A stretch of 64,000 bases of DNA. Source: Streptomyces eurocidicus. GTDB lineage: Bacteria; Actinomycetota; Actinomycetes; Streptomycetales; Streptomycetaceae. The DNA lies in assembly GCF_002891295.1 (NCBI RefSeq), contig NZ_LGUI01000008.1, forward strand, positions 248,001 through 312,000. The letters are read 5' to 3'. The notes beneath the pieces were generated by a model. The model was not told the origin of the DNA. It saw only the letters and a program-made list of their open reading frames with translations, and did not search any database. Each line of letters opens with the position of its first letter. Position 1 is the stretch's first letter. Positions 39,753 to 48,200 of the stretch are shown piece after piece. The translations under genes and the position numbers were made by a program.

Positions 39753-40881
39753 ATGTCTTGGCCTCAGAACCCCCCACAGCCCCACCAGCCATACGGCACC
39801 CCCCAGGGCGGCCCCGAGGCCACCGCCGTCGATCAGCCGGCCGTGGCCCCGCCGCCCGGCGGTGTGCACGCGCAGCCCACGGTGTTCGCGCAGCCGGCCG
39901 TTTCCCCGCAGGGACAGCGGCCGCAGGGACCCCGCCCCCGCCGCCGGCCCCGGCCCGCCCGGCGCGCGCCCGTCCGCGCCCGCGCCGCAGCAGCCGTACG
40001 GCAACCAGTGGCAGGGCCAGCAGCCCCCGCAGCAGCCGCACTTCCCGCAGCAGCCGCAGGCACCTGCCCCGCCGCAGCCCTCCGGGCGGGGCAACCGCAC
40101 GCTGCTCGCCGTCGTGGGCGGTGTCGTGGCGCTGGCCGTCATCGGCGGTGGCGCCTTCTTCCTGCTCAAGGACGGCGACGACAAGGAAAAAACGGCCGCC
40201 CCGGCGCAGGGTCAGGACAAGGGTCAGGGTCAGGACAAGGGCCAGGACCAGAGCGACAAGCCCGCCCCGCCCGCCGGTGATCAGCCGATGGTCGCCGGCT
40301 GGCAGACGCAGACCAGCCGGGAGTACAAGTACCGCTACGACGTGCCGGGCAAGGCCGAGCAGTGGAAGCTCTTCCCGCAGGACACGATGATCGCCTACGC
40401 GGACGAGTCCGGTAAGCCGCAGATCACCATGCGCGACACGGCCAGCTTCCACGAGGGCGGCTGCACTTCGGGTGCCAACCCCAACGCGATCGGGGAGGCG
40501 GGCAAGGGGCAGCTCGCCAACGTCGGCACGATGGGCGGCGACACCTCGCTGAGCATCCAGGAGAACGCCCGTAACTGGGCCGGGAACTGGGGCTTCTACG
40601 CCTACGGCGGCAAGGGGAACAAGCCGAGGATCGAGGTGACTCCGGCCAAGCCCTGGAAGAAGAACGGCATCGACGGCTGGACCGCCACCGCCAAGGTCAC
40701 CGTCGCCAACCGGCCCAGCCAGTGCGTCCCGGCCACGGCGATCGTGAAGAGCATCGTCGAGAAGCTCCCCGACGGCGGCTTCCACAGCTGGGTCCTCTAC
40801 GCCGACCAGGGCGTTCCCGGCGCCCTGACCGAGGCGCAGATCGACAAGATCATGGGGACCGTCCGGCCGGTCAGGGGCTGA
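39753..40881 (+). pseudogene. Membrane-anchored protein of unknown function; one frame break
   Basis: Starts at ATG 39753 (MSWPQNPPQPHQPYGTPQGG). The Pro/Gln-rich cytoplasmic N-terminus runs in one frame to about 39920-39965 and continues in the next frame (PAPQQPYGNQWQGQQ). Then come a membrane helix (TLLAVVGGVVALAVIGGGAFF), a Gln/Lys/Asp repeat stalk (GQDKGQGQDKGQ) and about 190 extracellular residues with QTSREYKYRYDVPGKAEQW. Total length is 1129 bases, one more than a multiple of three, so one extra base explains it. The break lies in a CCCCGCCCCCGCCGCC run, typical of assembly error. Restored length about 375 residues. Family not recognised; a surface or secreted role is inferred. Confidence 0.72.
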
Positions 40882-40957
40882 GGCACCGGCGGGCGCGTCG
40901 CTTACAGTGCTCGTCCGGTCCGGCACCGGACCGGACGTCGACGCAGGAGGCCAGGAA

Positions 40958-42091
40958 GTGACCACCACCGCCGGCGCGAGCACCGCGCTGTGGAGCCGGG
41001 TCCGGCAGCAGGACCACCGCGCGCGGGTGCGGGGCGCGCTGCTGGGCGGGGCGATCGGGGACGCGCTCGGCGCGGGCATCGAGTTCGCGTCCCTCGCCGC
41101 GATCCGCGCCGCCCACGGACCGGACGGCGTACGGGACTACGTCAGCGCCTACGGGCGGCGCGGTGCGATCACCGACGACACCCAGATGACGCTGTTCACC
41201 GTCGACGGCCTGATCCGGGCCCATGTGCGGCGCGACACCGGCGCCTGGCACCCGGCGACCGACGTCCACCAGGCGTATCTGCGCTGGGCCGCCACCCAGC
41301 ACGCCCACCGGCCGGGCGAGCGCCGGCCGGACTCCGGCTGGCTCGACCGCCAGGAGTGGCTGTACTCGCGGCGCGCGCCCGGCAACGCCTGTCTGGGCGG
41401 GCTCGCCGACGACCGGATGGGCACCCTGGAGGCGCCCAGGAACCCCGAGTCCAAGGGGTGCGGCGCGGTCATGCGCTCGGCCCCCTTCGGGCTGCTGGCC
41501 GGCTGGGACCCGCGGCACGTCTTCCGGCTGGCCGCGGAGTGTGCCGCGCAGACCCATGGGCACCCCTCCGGCTACCTCGCGGCCGCCGCCTTCGCGGTCG
41601 TCGTGCACGCCGCGGCGCACGGTGAGACCCTCGACGCGGGCGTCCACCGGGCGCTCGCCCTGCTCGCCTCGTGGCCGGGCCACGAGGAGACGACCGGGGC
41701 ACTGCGGCAGGCGCTGGACGCCGTCCGGCAGGGGCCGCCCACGGCGGAGCGGCTGGAGTCGCTCGGCGAGGGCTGGGTGGCGGAGGAGGCCCTCGCCATG
41801 GGCGTCTACTGCGCGCTCGTCGCGCAGGACATGGGCCACGGTCTGCTGCTGGCCGTCAACCACGGTGGCGACTCCGACTCCACCGGCTCCCTCTGCGGCA
41901 ACCTCCTCGGCGCCCTGCACGGCGAGACGGCGCTGCCGCCGGTCTGGCTGGCCGAACTGGAGGGCCGGGCGGCGATCCTGGAGCTCGCCGACGACTTCGC
42001 GATGGAGCTCACCCAGGGGCAGGCACTGCACGCGCCCGGATCCTCCTCGGGCGTCTGGCTGGACCGCTATCCCCGCACCCTGCGCGCATAA
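40958..42091 (+). CDS. ADP-ribosylglycohydrolase family protein
   Basis: 377 residues from GTG 40958 (AGGAGG seven bases upstream). Family motifs for the two-Mg site are VRGALLGGAIGDALGAGIEF, GAITDDTQMTLFTVDG and VNHGGDSDSTGSLCGNLLG. Such enzymes remove ADP-ribose from proteins or related molecules (DraG/ARH). Full length and intact motifs suggest activity. It follows the frame-broken membrane protein by about 75 bases; a hairpin terminator lies at 42137-42174. Confidence 0.9.
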   Translation: MTTTAGASTALWSRVRQQDHRARVRGALLGGAIGDALGAGIEFASLAAIRAAHGPDGVRDYVSAYGRRGAITDDTQMTLFTVDGLIRAHVRRDTGAWHPATDVHQAYLRWAATQHAHRPGERRPDSGWLDRQEWLYSRRAPGNACLGGLADDRMGTLEAPRNPESKGCGAVMRSAPFGLLAGWDPRHVFRLAAECAAQTHGHPSGYLAAAAFAVVVHAAAHGETLDAGVHRALALLASWPGHEETTGALRQALDAVRQGPPTAERLESLGEGWVAEEALAMGVYCALVAQDMGHGLLLAVNHGGDSDSTGSLCGNLLGALHGETALPPVWLAELEGRAAILELADDFAMELTQGQALHAPGSSSGVWLDRYPRTLRA

Positions 42092-42136
42092 ACGCCGAGC
42101 GGTTGCGATAGCACAAGAGGACCCGGACACGGCCGA

Positions 42137-42174
42137 GCCCTCTCTGCCCGGAGGACGTACCGGGGCGAGAGGGC
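42137..42174. terminator. Hairpin between convergent genes
   Basis: GCCCTCTCTGCCCGG (42137-42151) and CCGGGGCGAGAGGGC (42160-42174) pair over 13 of 15 positions around an eight-base loop. It lies between the ADP-ribosylglycohydrolase (+) and DUF397 (-) ends and could serve both. Confidence 0.6.
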
Positions 42175-42224
42175 CCTGCGCGGAACTGCTTATCGATCAG
42201 GAAGGGTTCTATCGGCCGGATCTA

Positions 42225-42428
42225 TCAGAGGTCGTAAGCGCCATCGGTAACGGTCGTCACGAACGAGGCCCAGGCATCGGGGGTGAAGCCGAGGACGGGG
42301 CCCTGCGGGTCCTTGGAGTCACGGACCGCAATGGACTGCGGGAGGGGGGAGGCGACCTCCACGCAGTCGCCGTGGGCCAGCGAGTACGAGGACTTCCGCC
42401 ACGTGGTCTTTCCCTGCTGGATCGCCAT
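42225..42428 (-). CDS. DUF397-domain small protein (second pair; Scr2-like)
   Basis: 67 residues from ATG 42428 (GGAG five bases upstream; MAIQQGKTTWRKSSYSLAHG). DUF397 core: TTWRKSSYS, GDCVEVA, IAVRDSKDPQGPVLGFTPDAW. Partner of the XRE/DUF5753 protein upstream, but here separated by about 200 bases rather than overlapping. Position relative to fbiC and afsR suggests correspondence with S. coelicolor Scr2 (SCO4442), which with Scr1 promotes antibiotic production; this rests on memory of gene order. Confidence 0.88.
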   Translation of the reverse strand: MAIQQGKTTWRKSSYSLAHGDCVEVASPLPQSIAVRDSKDPQGPVLGFTPDAWASFVTTVTDGAYDL

Positions 42429-42624
42429 GATTGCTCCCATGCCTTGGTGAGTGCCGTGTGAGTATTGCTCCGCCGGAACCGCCGGTCGAAGCACCGGTTT
42501 TCCCGCGGTGCGACCGACGTTACGCGCCAACATCAGATGATGAATGGCCCGTTCACTCGACCGGATGGCATATACCAGGAGTCTCTTCCCTCGATGGTGG
42601 AAGTCGGTGTACTGTGCGGCCGCC

Positions 42625-43506
42625 TCAGCTGGTCCACTCCTCCGCGACCCTGTCGATGAACTGTCGTGAGTGGTCCGCGTTCAATGCCTGCATCCGCAAA
42701 TGTTCATACATCACGCTGTAGGTCTGGACATCATTCGGCTTCTCCAGGTAAAGGTCGCTGGTGATTCCCTCCAGATAGACGGTGCTGGCGTCCTGCGGAT
42801 CGGTGAACTCGAGGATGGAGAACTTTCCGTACATCCCGGGGTGCGCGCCCACGTCATAGGGCAGCACCTGCACCGTGATGTGCGGTTCCAGACTGAACTG
42901 CACCAGCTGCCGCATCTGTTCGCGCATGATGGCCCGGTTGCCGACGATCCTGCGCAGCGCCGATTCGTCGATGACCGCCCACAGCCGGAGCGGGTTCTCC
43001 GGGTCGGTGATGCGTTCCTGCCGGCGCATCCGCACCTGGACGCGGCGCTCGATGTCCGCCGTCGTCGCCTCCGGCCAGGAGCCCTCCGTCACGGCGTTCG
43101 CGTAATTGGGGGTCTGGAGCAGTCCCGGGACCAGCGACGCCTCGTACACCCGGAGCGAGGCGGCATCGGTCTCCAGGCCGATGTAGACGCTGTACGGGAT
43201 GTCGCCGAAGGCGTGCCACCAGCCTTGCTGACGCGACTCCTTCGCCATCTGCATCAGCGAATCGACGATGCGGTGGTCCTCGACGCCGTACACCCCGCAC
43301 AGATCGCGGACGTCGCGCTGGCTGATGCTGCGACGCCCGTTCTCCAACCGGCTGATCTTCGATTGCGAGACCAGTAGCCGCTCCGCCACCTCCTCGGCCG
43401 TCATGCCCTTGAGTTCGCGGAGCTTGCGCAGCTCCTGCCCCAATCGGCGTCGCCTAACGGTGGGATTGACACTGGACGCCACGGGACGCACCTCCGGCTC
43501 CGTCAT
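42625..43506 (-). CDS. XRE-family regulator with DUF5753 domain (Scr1-like)
   Basis: 293 residues from ATG 43506 (AGGAG eight bases upstream). Helix-turn-helix at about 20-75 (LGQELRKLRELKGMTAEEVA, LVSQSKISRLENGRRS). DUF5753 at about 105-285 (LRVYEASLVPGLLQTPNYAN, LWAVIDESALRRIVGNRAIM, HITVQVLPYDVGAHPGMYG). Binds DNA and probably its DUF397 partner at 42225. By position it may be the counterpart of S. coelicolor Scr1 (SCO4441), a positive regulator of antibiotics. Second such pair in the window; the two differ clearly in sequence. Confidence 0.9.
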   Translation of the reverse strand: MTEPEVRPVASSVNPTVRRRRLGQELRKLRELKGMTAEEVAERLLVSQSKISRLENGRRSISQRDVRDLCGVYGVEDHRIVDSLMQMAKESRQQGWWHAFGDIPYSVYIGLETDAASLRVYEASLVPGLLQTPNYANAVTEGSWPEATTADIERRVQVRMRRQERITDPENPLRLWAVIDESALRRIVGNRAIMREQMRQLVQFSLEPHITVQVLPYDVGAHPGMYGKFSILEFTDPQDASTVYLEGITSDLYLEKPNDVQTYSVMYEHLRMQALNADHSRQFIDRVAEEWTS

Positions 43507-43858
43507 GCTGCTGTCTCCTGACCTCGCAGCCTGCCACCACTGGCCGGGGCGGCGCTGGGAAATGCCGACACAGAGTGCACTCGTGGTCAGCGCTGACGTG
43601 CGGTGATCCGGTGAGTCCGGCCGGATACGCCGGAAACGCGTGCGCGGGGTGGCGGGCCCCGCCGCCGTCCCGGGCGGCCGGCCCACCACCCCGCGCGATG
43701 TCGCGGCTCCCGAATCGGCCGGGGGACTGCGGTGCGGTCTGCTGGAGCTGTGCGTGTGCTGGGGGTGTGCTGGGTGCGGAGAACACCGTGTGCGGTGCGG
43801 AGAACCGCCGGCAGTACGGGTGCGCGGCGGTCGGGGCCTTCACCGGCTGGGGGACCGG

Positions 43859-44629
43859 CTATGAGACTCCGGCACGGGCCATCACTGCCGCCCCGTGCAC
43901 CACGGGCTGCTCGGCGGGTGCCACCGAGGCCCGCACGGACGCCGCACGGCGTCCCGCTCCGGCGCCGTTACCGGCCGCGGTGGCCGGTGCCCGCCGCGGC
44001 TGGGCGGCGACGCCGTTCTGTACGTCCATCACCGCGTGGGCCACGAGTCCGCCCATCGGGTCGTGCCTGATCAGATCCCGGAGCCTGGAGCGGGAGGACC
44101 GCCCCTCGTTCCCCGGGTAGAGGTGCTTGCCCAGCCCCACCGCGTGCGCGAGCGCGGCCAGTGCGGCGGTCCGCGGGTCCGGCGGGACGCCGGTGCGGAT
44201 CGCGCTGTCCAGTCGGGCCCTGATCTCCCGGCTGATGGCTGTGTCCGTCGCCTGATAGCGAGTTGTCGGGAGCACCCCGCACATCTGGCCCGCCACGGCA
44301 TGCACCATGCCGCACCGCTCCAGGTGCGTGAGATACGTCTGACGGAGCCCCAGCCGGGGTCCGCCGATCCAGTGGACCGCGCGCACCGGACTGCCACGAC
44401 GACGCAGCAGCTCCAGTGCGGAGTCCAGGGTCGGATCTCCTGTCGGCCGTGGCATCACCACGGCGATACGATCCCCGTCTGGGGCTATCCGTCCAGCCAG
44501 AGCCAGCTCCACTAGCTGAGCTCCGGCGAGACCGAGGTCGAGCGACTGCGGCTGCGCCGTGGTTCCCGTGGCCGGGTCCAAGGCGAGCAGCAGAAGCTCC
44601 TCCGGAATTGTTCTGCGGCTCCTGCCCAT
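43859..44629 (-). CDS. GPP34 (GOLPH3-like) family phosphoprotein
   Basis: 256 residues from ATG 44629 (GGGAGG five bases upstream; MGRSRRTIPEELLLLALDP). The pattern LGLAGAQLVELALAGRIAPDGDRIAV and the later helix LAHAVGLGKHLYPG are typical of GPP34/GOLPH3-like proteins, frequent in Streptomyces. Eukaryotic GOLPH3 binds phosphoinositides; bacterial roles are poorly known, with links to membrane lipid binding. The last 45 residues are a disordered Ala-rich tail. Divergent from the D-Ala-D-Ala carboxypeptidase gene. Confidence 0.85.
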   Translation of the reverse strand: MGRSRRTIPEELLLLALDPATGTTAQPQSLDLGLAGAQLVELALAGRIAPDGDRIAVVMPRPTGDPTLDSALELLRRRGSPVRAVHWIGGPRLGLRQTYLTHLERCGMVHAVAGQMCGVLPTTRYQATDTAISREIRARLDSAIRTGVPPDPRTAALAALAHAVGLGKHLYPGNEGRSSRSRLRDLIRHDPMGGLVAHAVMDVQNGVAAQPRRAPATAAGNGAGAGRRAASVRASVAPAEQPVVHGAAVMARAGVS

Positions 44630-44891
44630 CCATGCCTCCCCGCGTGGATGAGTGACAGGGTGACCCCTCTCACATTGGTCTGTCGAGAGTGCGTGGTGGC
44701 TTCGGGTGGGAACCGGTAGGTATGTCGTCTCGTCTTGCACGAGGGTGAGGCCAGTCGAACCCCATTGACGGAGCGGTTGCGCGGTGGCGTGGCGGCGACA
44801 CAGGACACTGGTAAGCGTTGTGAAGGTTCGGGCGGCGGGGTGCTGAGCGCCTCGCGGCGGCGTATGGCGTTGGGAATTCGAGGAGGCATCG

Positions 44892-47800
44892 GTGGCGGGC
44901 GAGTCCCCCGACAAGTCGGAGCAGCGGAAGTCGTCGGGGGAGACGACTGTCGGCGAGCGTGATCCCAGGCTCGGGATTTTCCGGGATTCCGGGGAATCGG
45001 GTGCGGATTCGGCCGCGCCGAAGGCCGCGGATACCGATGCGGATGCAAAGTCGCCGTCCGGCGAGGGTGAGGCTTCCGGCGCGCCCAAGGCGGGCGACGC
45101 CCGGCTGAAGGCCGCGGTGGCGGCGTGGGTGGCCGTGGACGGCGAGGAAGACGCGGACGCCGCGGACGGCGCCGCGGGCGCCGGTCCCGACGAGGAGGCA
45201 CCGGCCGCCGGTGACTCCGGTGCCGCGGACGCGCCCGCGAAGGGCGGCGACGCGGCGAAGGCCGCCGCTCCCTCCGCCGAGGGCGACGGGGAGGCGCGTA
45301 CGTCCGTGCAGGCCGGCGAGGCCGACGACGTTCCCGCCGTTCCCGCCGACCGTGCCACGGCCGTGTTCGGCACGCTGCGGTCCAAGAACGACGACAGCGA
45401 CGCGAAGGCCCCCGCGAAGGCCGCTGACGACGACGCCGAGGCGCCCCGTGAGGACGGCGCCGACCGGCCCGAGGCCGAGGGCGCCTCCGAGGCCCCTGCC
45501 AAGGGTGAGGACGTTCCCGCTGACCGGGCGACCTCTGTGTTCCGTGCTGTGCGGCCCGAGGCCGACGGTGGTGCGGAGAACCCCGCGAAGGACGCCAAGG
45601 GCGCCGACGACGCGAAGGGTGCGAAGGCCCCTGCCAAGGGTGAGGACGTTCCCGCTGACCGGGCGACCTCTGTGTTCCGTGCTGTGCGGCCCGAGGCCGA
45701 CGGTGGTGCGGAGACCCCCGCGAAGGATGCCAAGGGCGCCGACGACGCGAAGGGTGCGAAGGCCCCTGCCAAGGGTGAGGACGTTCCCGCTGACCGGGCG
45801 ACCTCTGTGTTCCGTGCTGTGCGGCCCGAGGCCGACGGTGGTGCGGAGACCCCCGCGAAGGATGCCAAGGGCGCCGACGACGCGAAGGGTGCGAAGGCCC
45901 CTGCCAAGGGTGAGGACGTTCCCGCTGACCGGGCGACCTCTGTGTTCCGTGCTGTGCGGCCCGAGGCCGACGGTGGTGCGGAGACCCCCGCGAAGGATGC
46001 CAAGGGCGCCGACGACGCGAAGGGTGCGAAGGCCCCTGCCAAGGGCGAGGACGTTCCCGCCGACCGGGCGACCTCCGTGTTCCGTACCGTCCGGCCCGAG
46101 GCCGACGGTGCTGCGGAGGCCCCCGCGAAGGGCGCCGATGACGCTAAGGGTGCCGACGACGCCAAGGCCGCGAAGGCCCCCGCCAAGGGCGAGGACGCCC
46201 CCGCCGACCAAGCCACCGCCGTGTTCCGCGCCGTCCGCCCCAAGGGCGACGACGGCTCGGAGGCCAAGGGTGCCGAGGCCGCCAAGGGTGAGGACACCCC
46301 CGCCGACCGTGCCACCGCCGTCTTCGGTGCCGTGTCGCCGAAGAAGAACGGCAAGGCCGCCGCCTCCGTCGATCAGCCGACCGAGCTGCTCAAGGCCCCC
46401 GAGGCCGAGCCCGGTGGCAAGGGCGGGAAGACCCCCGCCGAGTCGGACTCCGAGCGTACGAGCCAGTTCGTCCCGCTGAAGTCGCTCGACGGCGCGCCCG
46501 CGAAGCCGGAGAAGCAAGAGAAGCCGGGGAAGCCGGAGAAGGCCGCCAAGGCCCCCGCCATACCGGTCTCCGTCACGCCCCCCGCCCCGCCGAAGGCGCA
46601 GCCGCCGAAGGGCGGGCCCGCAGTGGACGGCGCGGCCGCGCCCGCGCAGCCCGCCGCGCCCCTCGACCTGCTCGCGCAGCTGACGAACACCCCGCCGCCG
46701 CCGGAGACGCCCGCCCGCAACGCGATGCGCCGGGTCAAGATCTACGCCCCGCTGGTGGTCCTGCTCCTGATCGTCTTCTGTGCGGTGCAGGCGTTCCGGC
46801 CGCTGCCGGACACCAAGCTCTCGATCGCCTCGGCCAAGGCCACGTTCACCTTCGAGGGCCAGAAGTTCGACATGCCGTGGCCCGGCGAGGGCCAGGCCGC
46901 GGCGATGGTCCAGGGCGTGGGCAGCCTCGGTACGTACGGCGAGGAGAAGCCCGTACCGACGGCGAGCGTCGCCAAGGTCATGACCGCGTACGTGATCCTG
47001 AAGAACCACCCGCTGCAGAAGGGTGACAAGGGTCCCGACATCGAGGTCGATGCCGAGGCGGAGCAGGAGGCGAAGTCCCAGGACGAGTCGCGCGTGCCGC
47101 TGACGAAGGGCGAGAAGTTCTCGGAGTACGACATGCTCCAGATGCTGCTCATCCCCTCCGGCAACAACGCCGCCCGGCTCCTCGCCCGCTGGGACGCCAA
47201 GACCCGGGACGCGTTCGTCGCGAAGATGAACGACGCCGCCAAGGAACTGGGTATGTCGAAGACGACGTACACGGACCCCAGCGGCTTCGACAAGACGACC
47301 GTCAGCACGGCCGTCGACCAGCTGAAGCTGGCCGAGGCGGTCATGAAGAACGAGGTCTTCCGCGAGATCGTCGCCAAGCCCAACGCGGACGTCCCCGGCG
47401 GCCCGCACCTGAACAACAACAACGACACCCTGCTGCTCAAGGTCGGTGTGCTCGGCATCAAGACCGGCTCCAGCACCCCGGCCGGCGGCACCCTGATGTG
47501 GGCGGCCAAGCGCACGGTCGGCGGCAAGGAGCACATGATCCTCGGCGCCACCATGGACCAGCACTTCAAGGGCGGTCCGGACCCGAACGCCGAGAACAGC
47601 CTGCTGATGGTCAAGAACGTCAGCTACAAGATGATCAAGGCCGTGCAGGACAGCCTGACCTCGGTGACGATCGTGAAGAAGGGCGACGTCGTCGGCTACG
47701 TCGAGGACGGCCTCGGTGGCAAGACCCCGGTCGTCGCGACGAAGGACCTGACGGGCGCGGGCTGGCCCGGCATGGCGGCGAAGCTCACGCTCGGCAAGGG

Positions 47801-47951
47801 CGCCAAGCCCGTGCCGCACGAGGCCAAGGCAGGCACCGAGGTCGGCGAGCTGACCGTCGGCAGCGGCACCGGGGCCATGAAGGTGCCGGTGGCCCTCCAG
47901 AAGAACCTGGTGGAGCCGTCCTTCGGCGCCAAGCTGACCCGCCTGGGCTGA
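44892..47951 (+). CDS. D-alanyl-D-alanine carboxypeptidase with long repeat-rich cytoplasmic domain
   Basis: 1019 residues from GTG 44892 (GAGGAGG upstream). Residues 1-610 are cytoplasmic, acidic and repetitive; the motif PADRAT-x-VF occurs about eight times, four of them in near-identical 45-residue units. One membrane helix (IYAPLVVLLLIVFCAVQAF) lies at about 618-637. The extracellular penicillin-binding domain has SxxK (TASVAKVMT), SxN (PSGNNAARLLA) and KTG (GIKTGSSTPAGG), the low-molecular-mass PBP triad, so it should trim the terminal D-Ala of peptidoglycan stems. By position it resembles S. coelicolor SCO4439, linked to spore wall maturation. The repeat region is much longer than I expect; Thr in DRATSVF may be a kinase target. 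Confidence 0.92.
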   Translation: MAGESPDKSEQRKSSGETTVGERDPRLGIFRDSGESGADSAAPKAADTDADAKSPSGEGEASGAPKAGDARLKAAVAAWVAVDGEEDADAADGAAGAGPDEEAPAAGDSGAADAPAKGGDAAKAAAPSAEGDGEARTSVQAGEADDVPAVPADRATAVFGTLRSKNDDSDAKAPAKAADDDAEAPREDGADRPEAEGASEAPAKGEDVPADRATSVFRAVRPEADGGAENPAKDAKGADDAKGAKAPAKGEDVPADRATSVFRAVRPEADGGAETPAKDAKGADDAKGAKAPAKGEDVPADRATSVFRAVRPEADGGAETPAKDAKGADDAKGAKAPAKGEDVPADRATSVFRAVRPEADGGAETPAKDAKGADDAKGAKAPAKGEDVPADRATSVFRTVRPEADGAAEAPAKGADDAKGADDAKAAKAPAKGEDAPADQATAVFRAVRPKGDDGSEAKGAEAAKGEDTPADRATAVFGAVSPKKNGKAAASVDQPTELLKAPEAEPGGKGGKTPAESDSERTSQFVPLKSLDGAPAKPEKQEKPGKPEKAAKAPAIPVSVTPPAPPKAQPPKGGPAVDGAAAPAQPAAPLDLLAQLTNTPPPPETPARNAMRRVKIYAPLVVLLLIVFCAVQAFRPLPDTKLSIASAKATFTFEGQKFDMPWPGEGQAAAMVQGVGSLGTYGEEKPVPTASVAKVMTAYVILKNHPLQKGDKGPDIEVDAEAEQEAKSQDESRVPLTKGEKFSEYDMLQMLLIPSGNNAARLLARWDAKTRDAFVAKMNDAAKELGMSKTTYTDPSGFDKTTVSTAVDQLKLAEAVMKNEVFREIVAKPNADVPGGPHLNNNNDTLLLKVGVLGIKTGSSTPAGGTLMWAAKRTVGGKEHMILGATMDQHFKGGPDPNAENSLLMVKNVSYKMIKAVQDSLTSVTIVKKGDVVGYVEDGLGGKTPVVATKDLTGAGWPGMAAKLTLGKGAKPVPHEAKAGTEVGELTVGSGTGAMKVPVALQKNLVEPSFGAKLTRLG
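45507..46187 (+). repeat. 135-bp near-identical tandem repeats in the carboxypeptidase gene
   Basis: Units start at 45507, 45642, 45777, 45912 and 46047, exactly 135 bases apart. The first four are almost identical at the DNA level, including silent positions; the fifth has diverged. Each encodes 45 residues from EDVPADRATSVFRAVRP to KAPAKG. This points to recent duplication or concerted evolution. Confidence 0.92.
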
Positions 47952-48043
47952 GGCCCGCACCACAGGCCCGGCCCGGCCGCCCGGCGGCGCCCCGGAGCCC
48001 CCTCGGGGGCCCCGCGGGTCCCCCGGACGGCGGTGCGCGACGG

Positions 48044-48087
48044 CGGTCCCCGGCCCGTACCCATCGGTACGGGCGGGGGGCCGTTTT
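48044..48087 (+). terminator. Intrinsic terminator
   Basis: CGGTCCCCGGCCCGTACC (48044-48061) pairs with GGTACGGGCGGGGGGCCG (48066-48083) with one mismatch and one G-T pair, loop of four, followed by TTTT. It lies downstream of the carboxypeptidase gene, on its strand. Confidence 0.8.
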
Positions 48088-48200
48088 CGCCGTTCCGGAC
48101 GGGTCCCGGCGGCGTGCTAGCGTCGCGAGGGTTTGCGCACGGCCGGGCGCGGTGCCGGACGATGGGGGAAGACTTCGGGGGAAGACGGGGAGAAACGGCA

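Noticed and set aside
44670..47963. Long minus-strand open frame opposite the carboxypeptidase gene
   Set aside because: Leu/Gly/Arg-rich repeats that are the antisense of the DRATSVF array; no motif or start signal.
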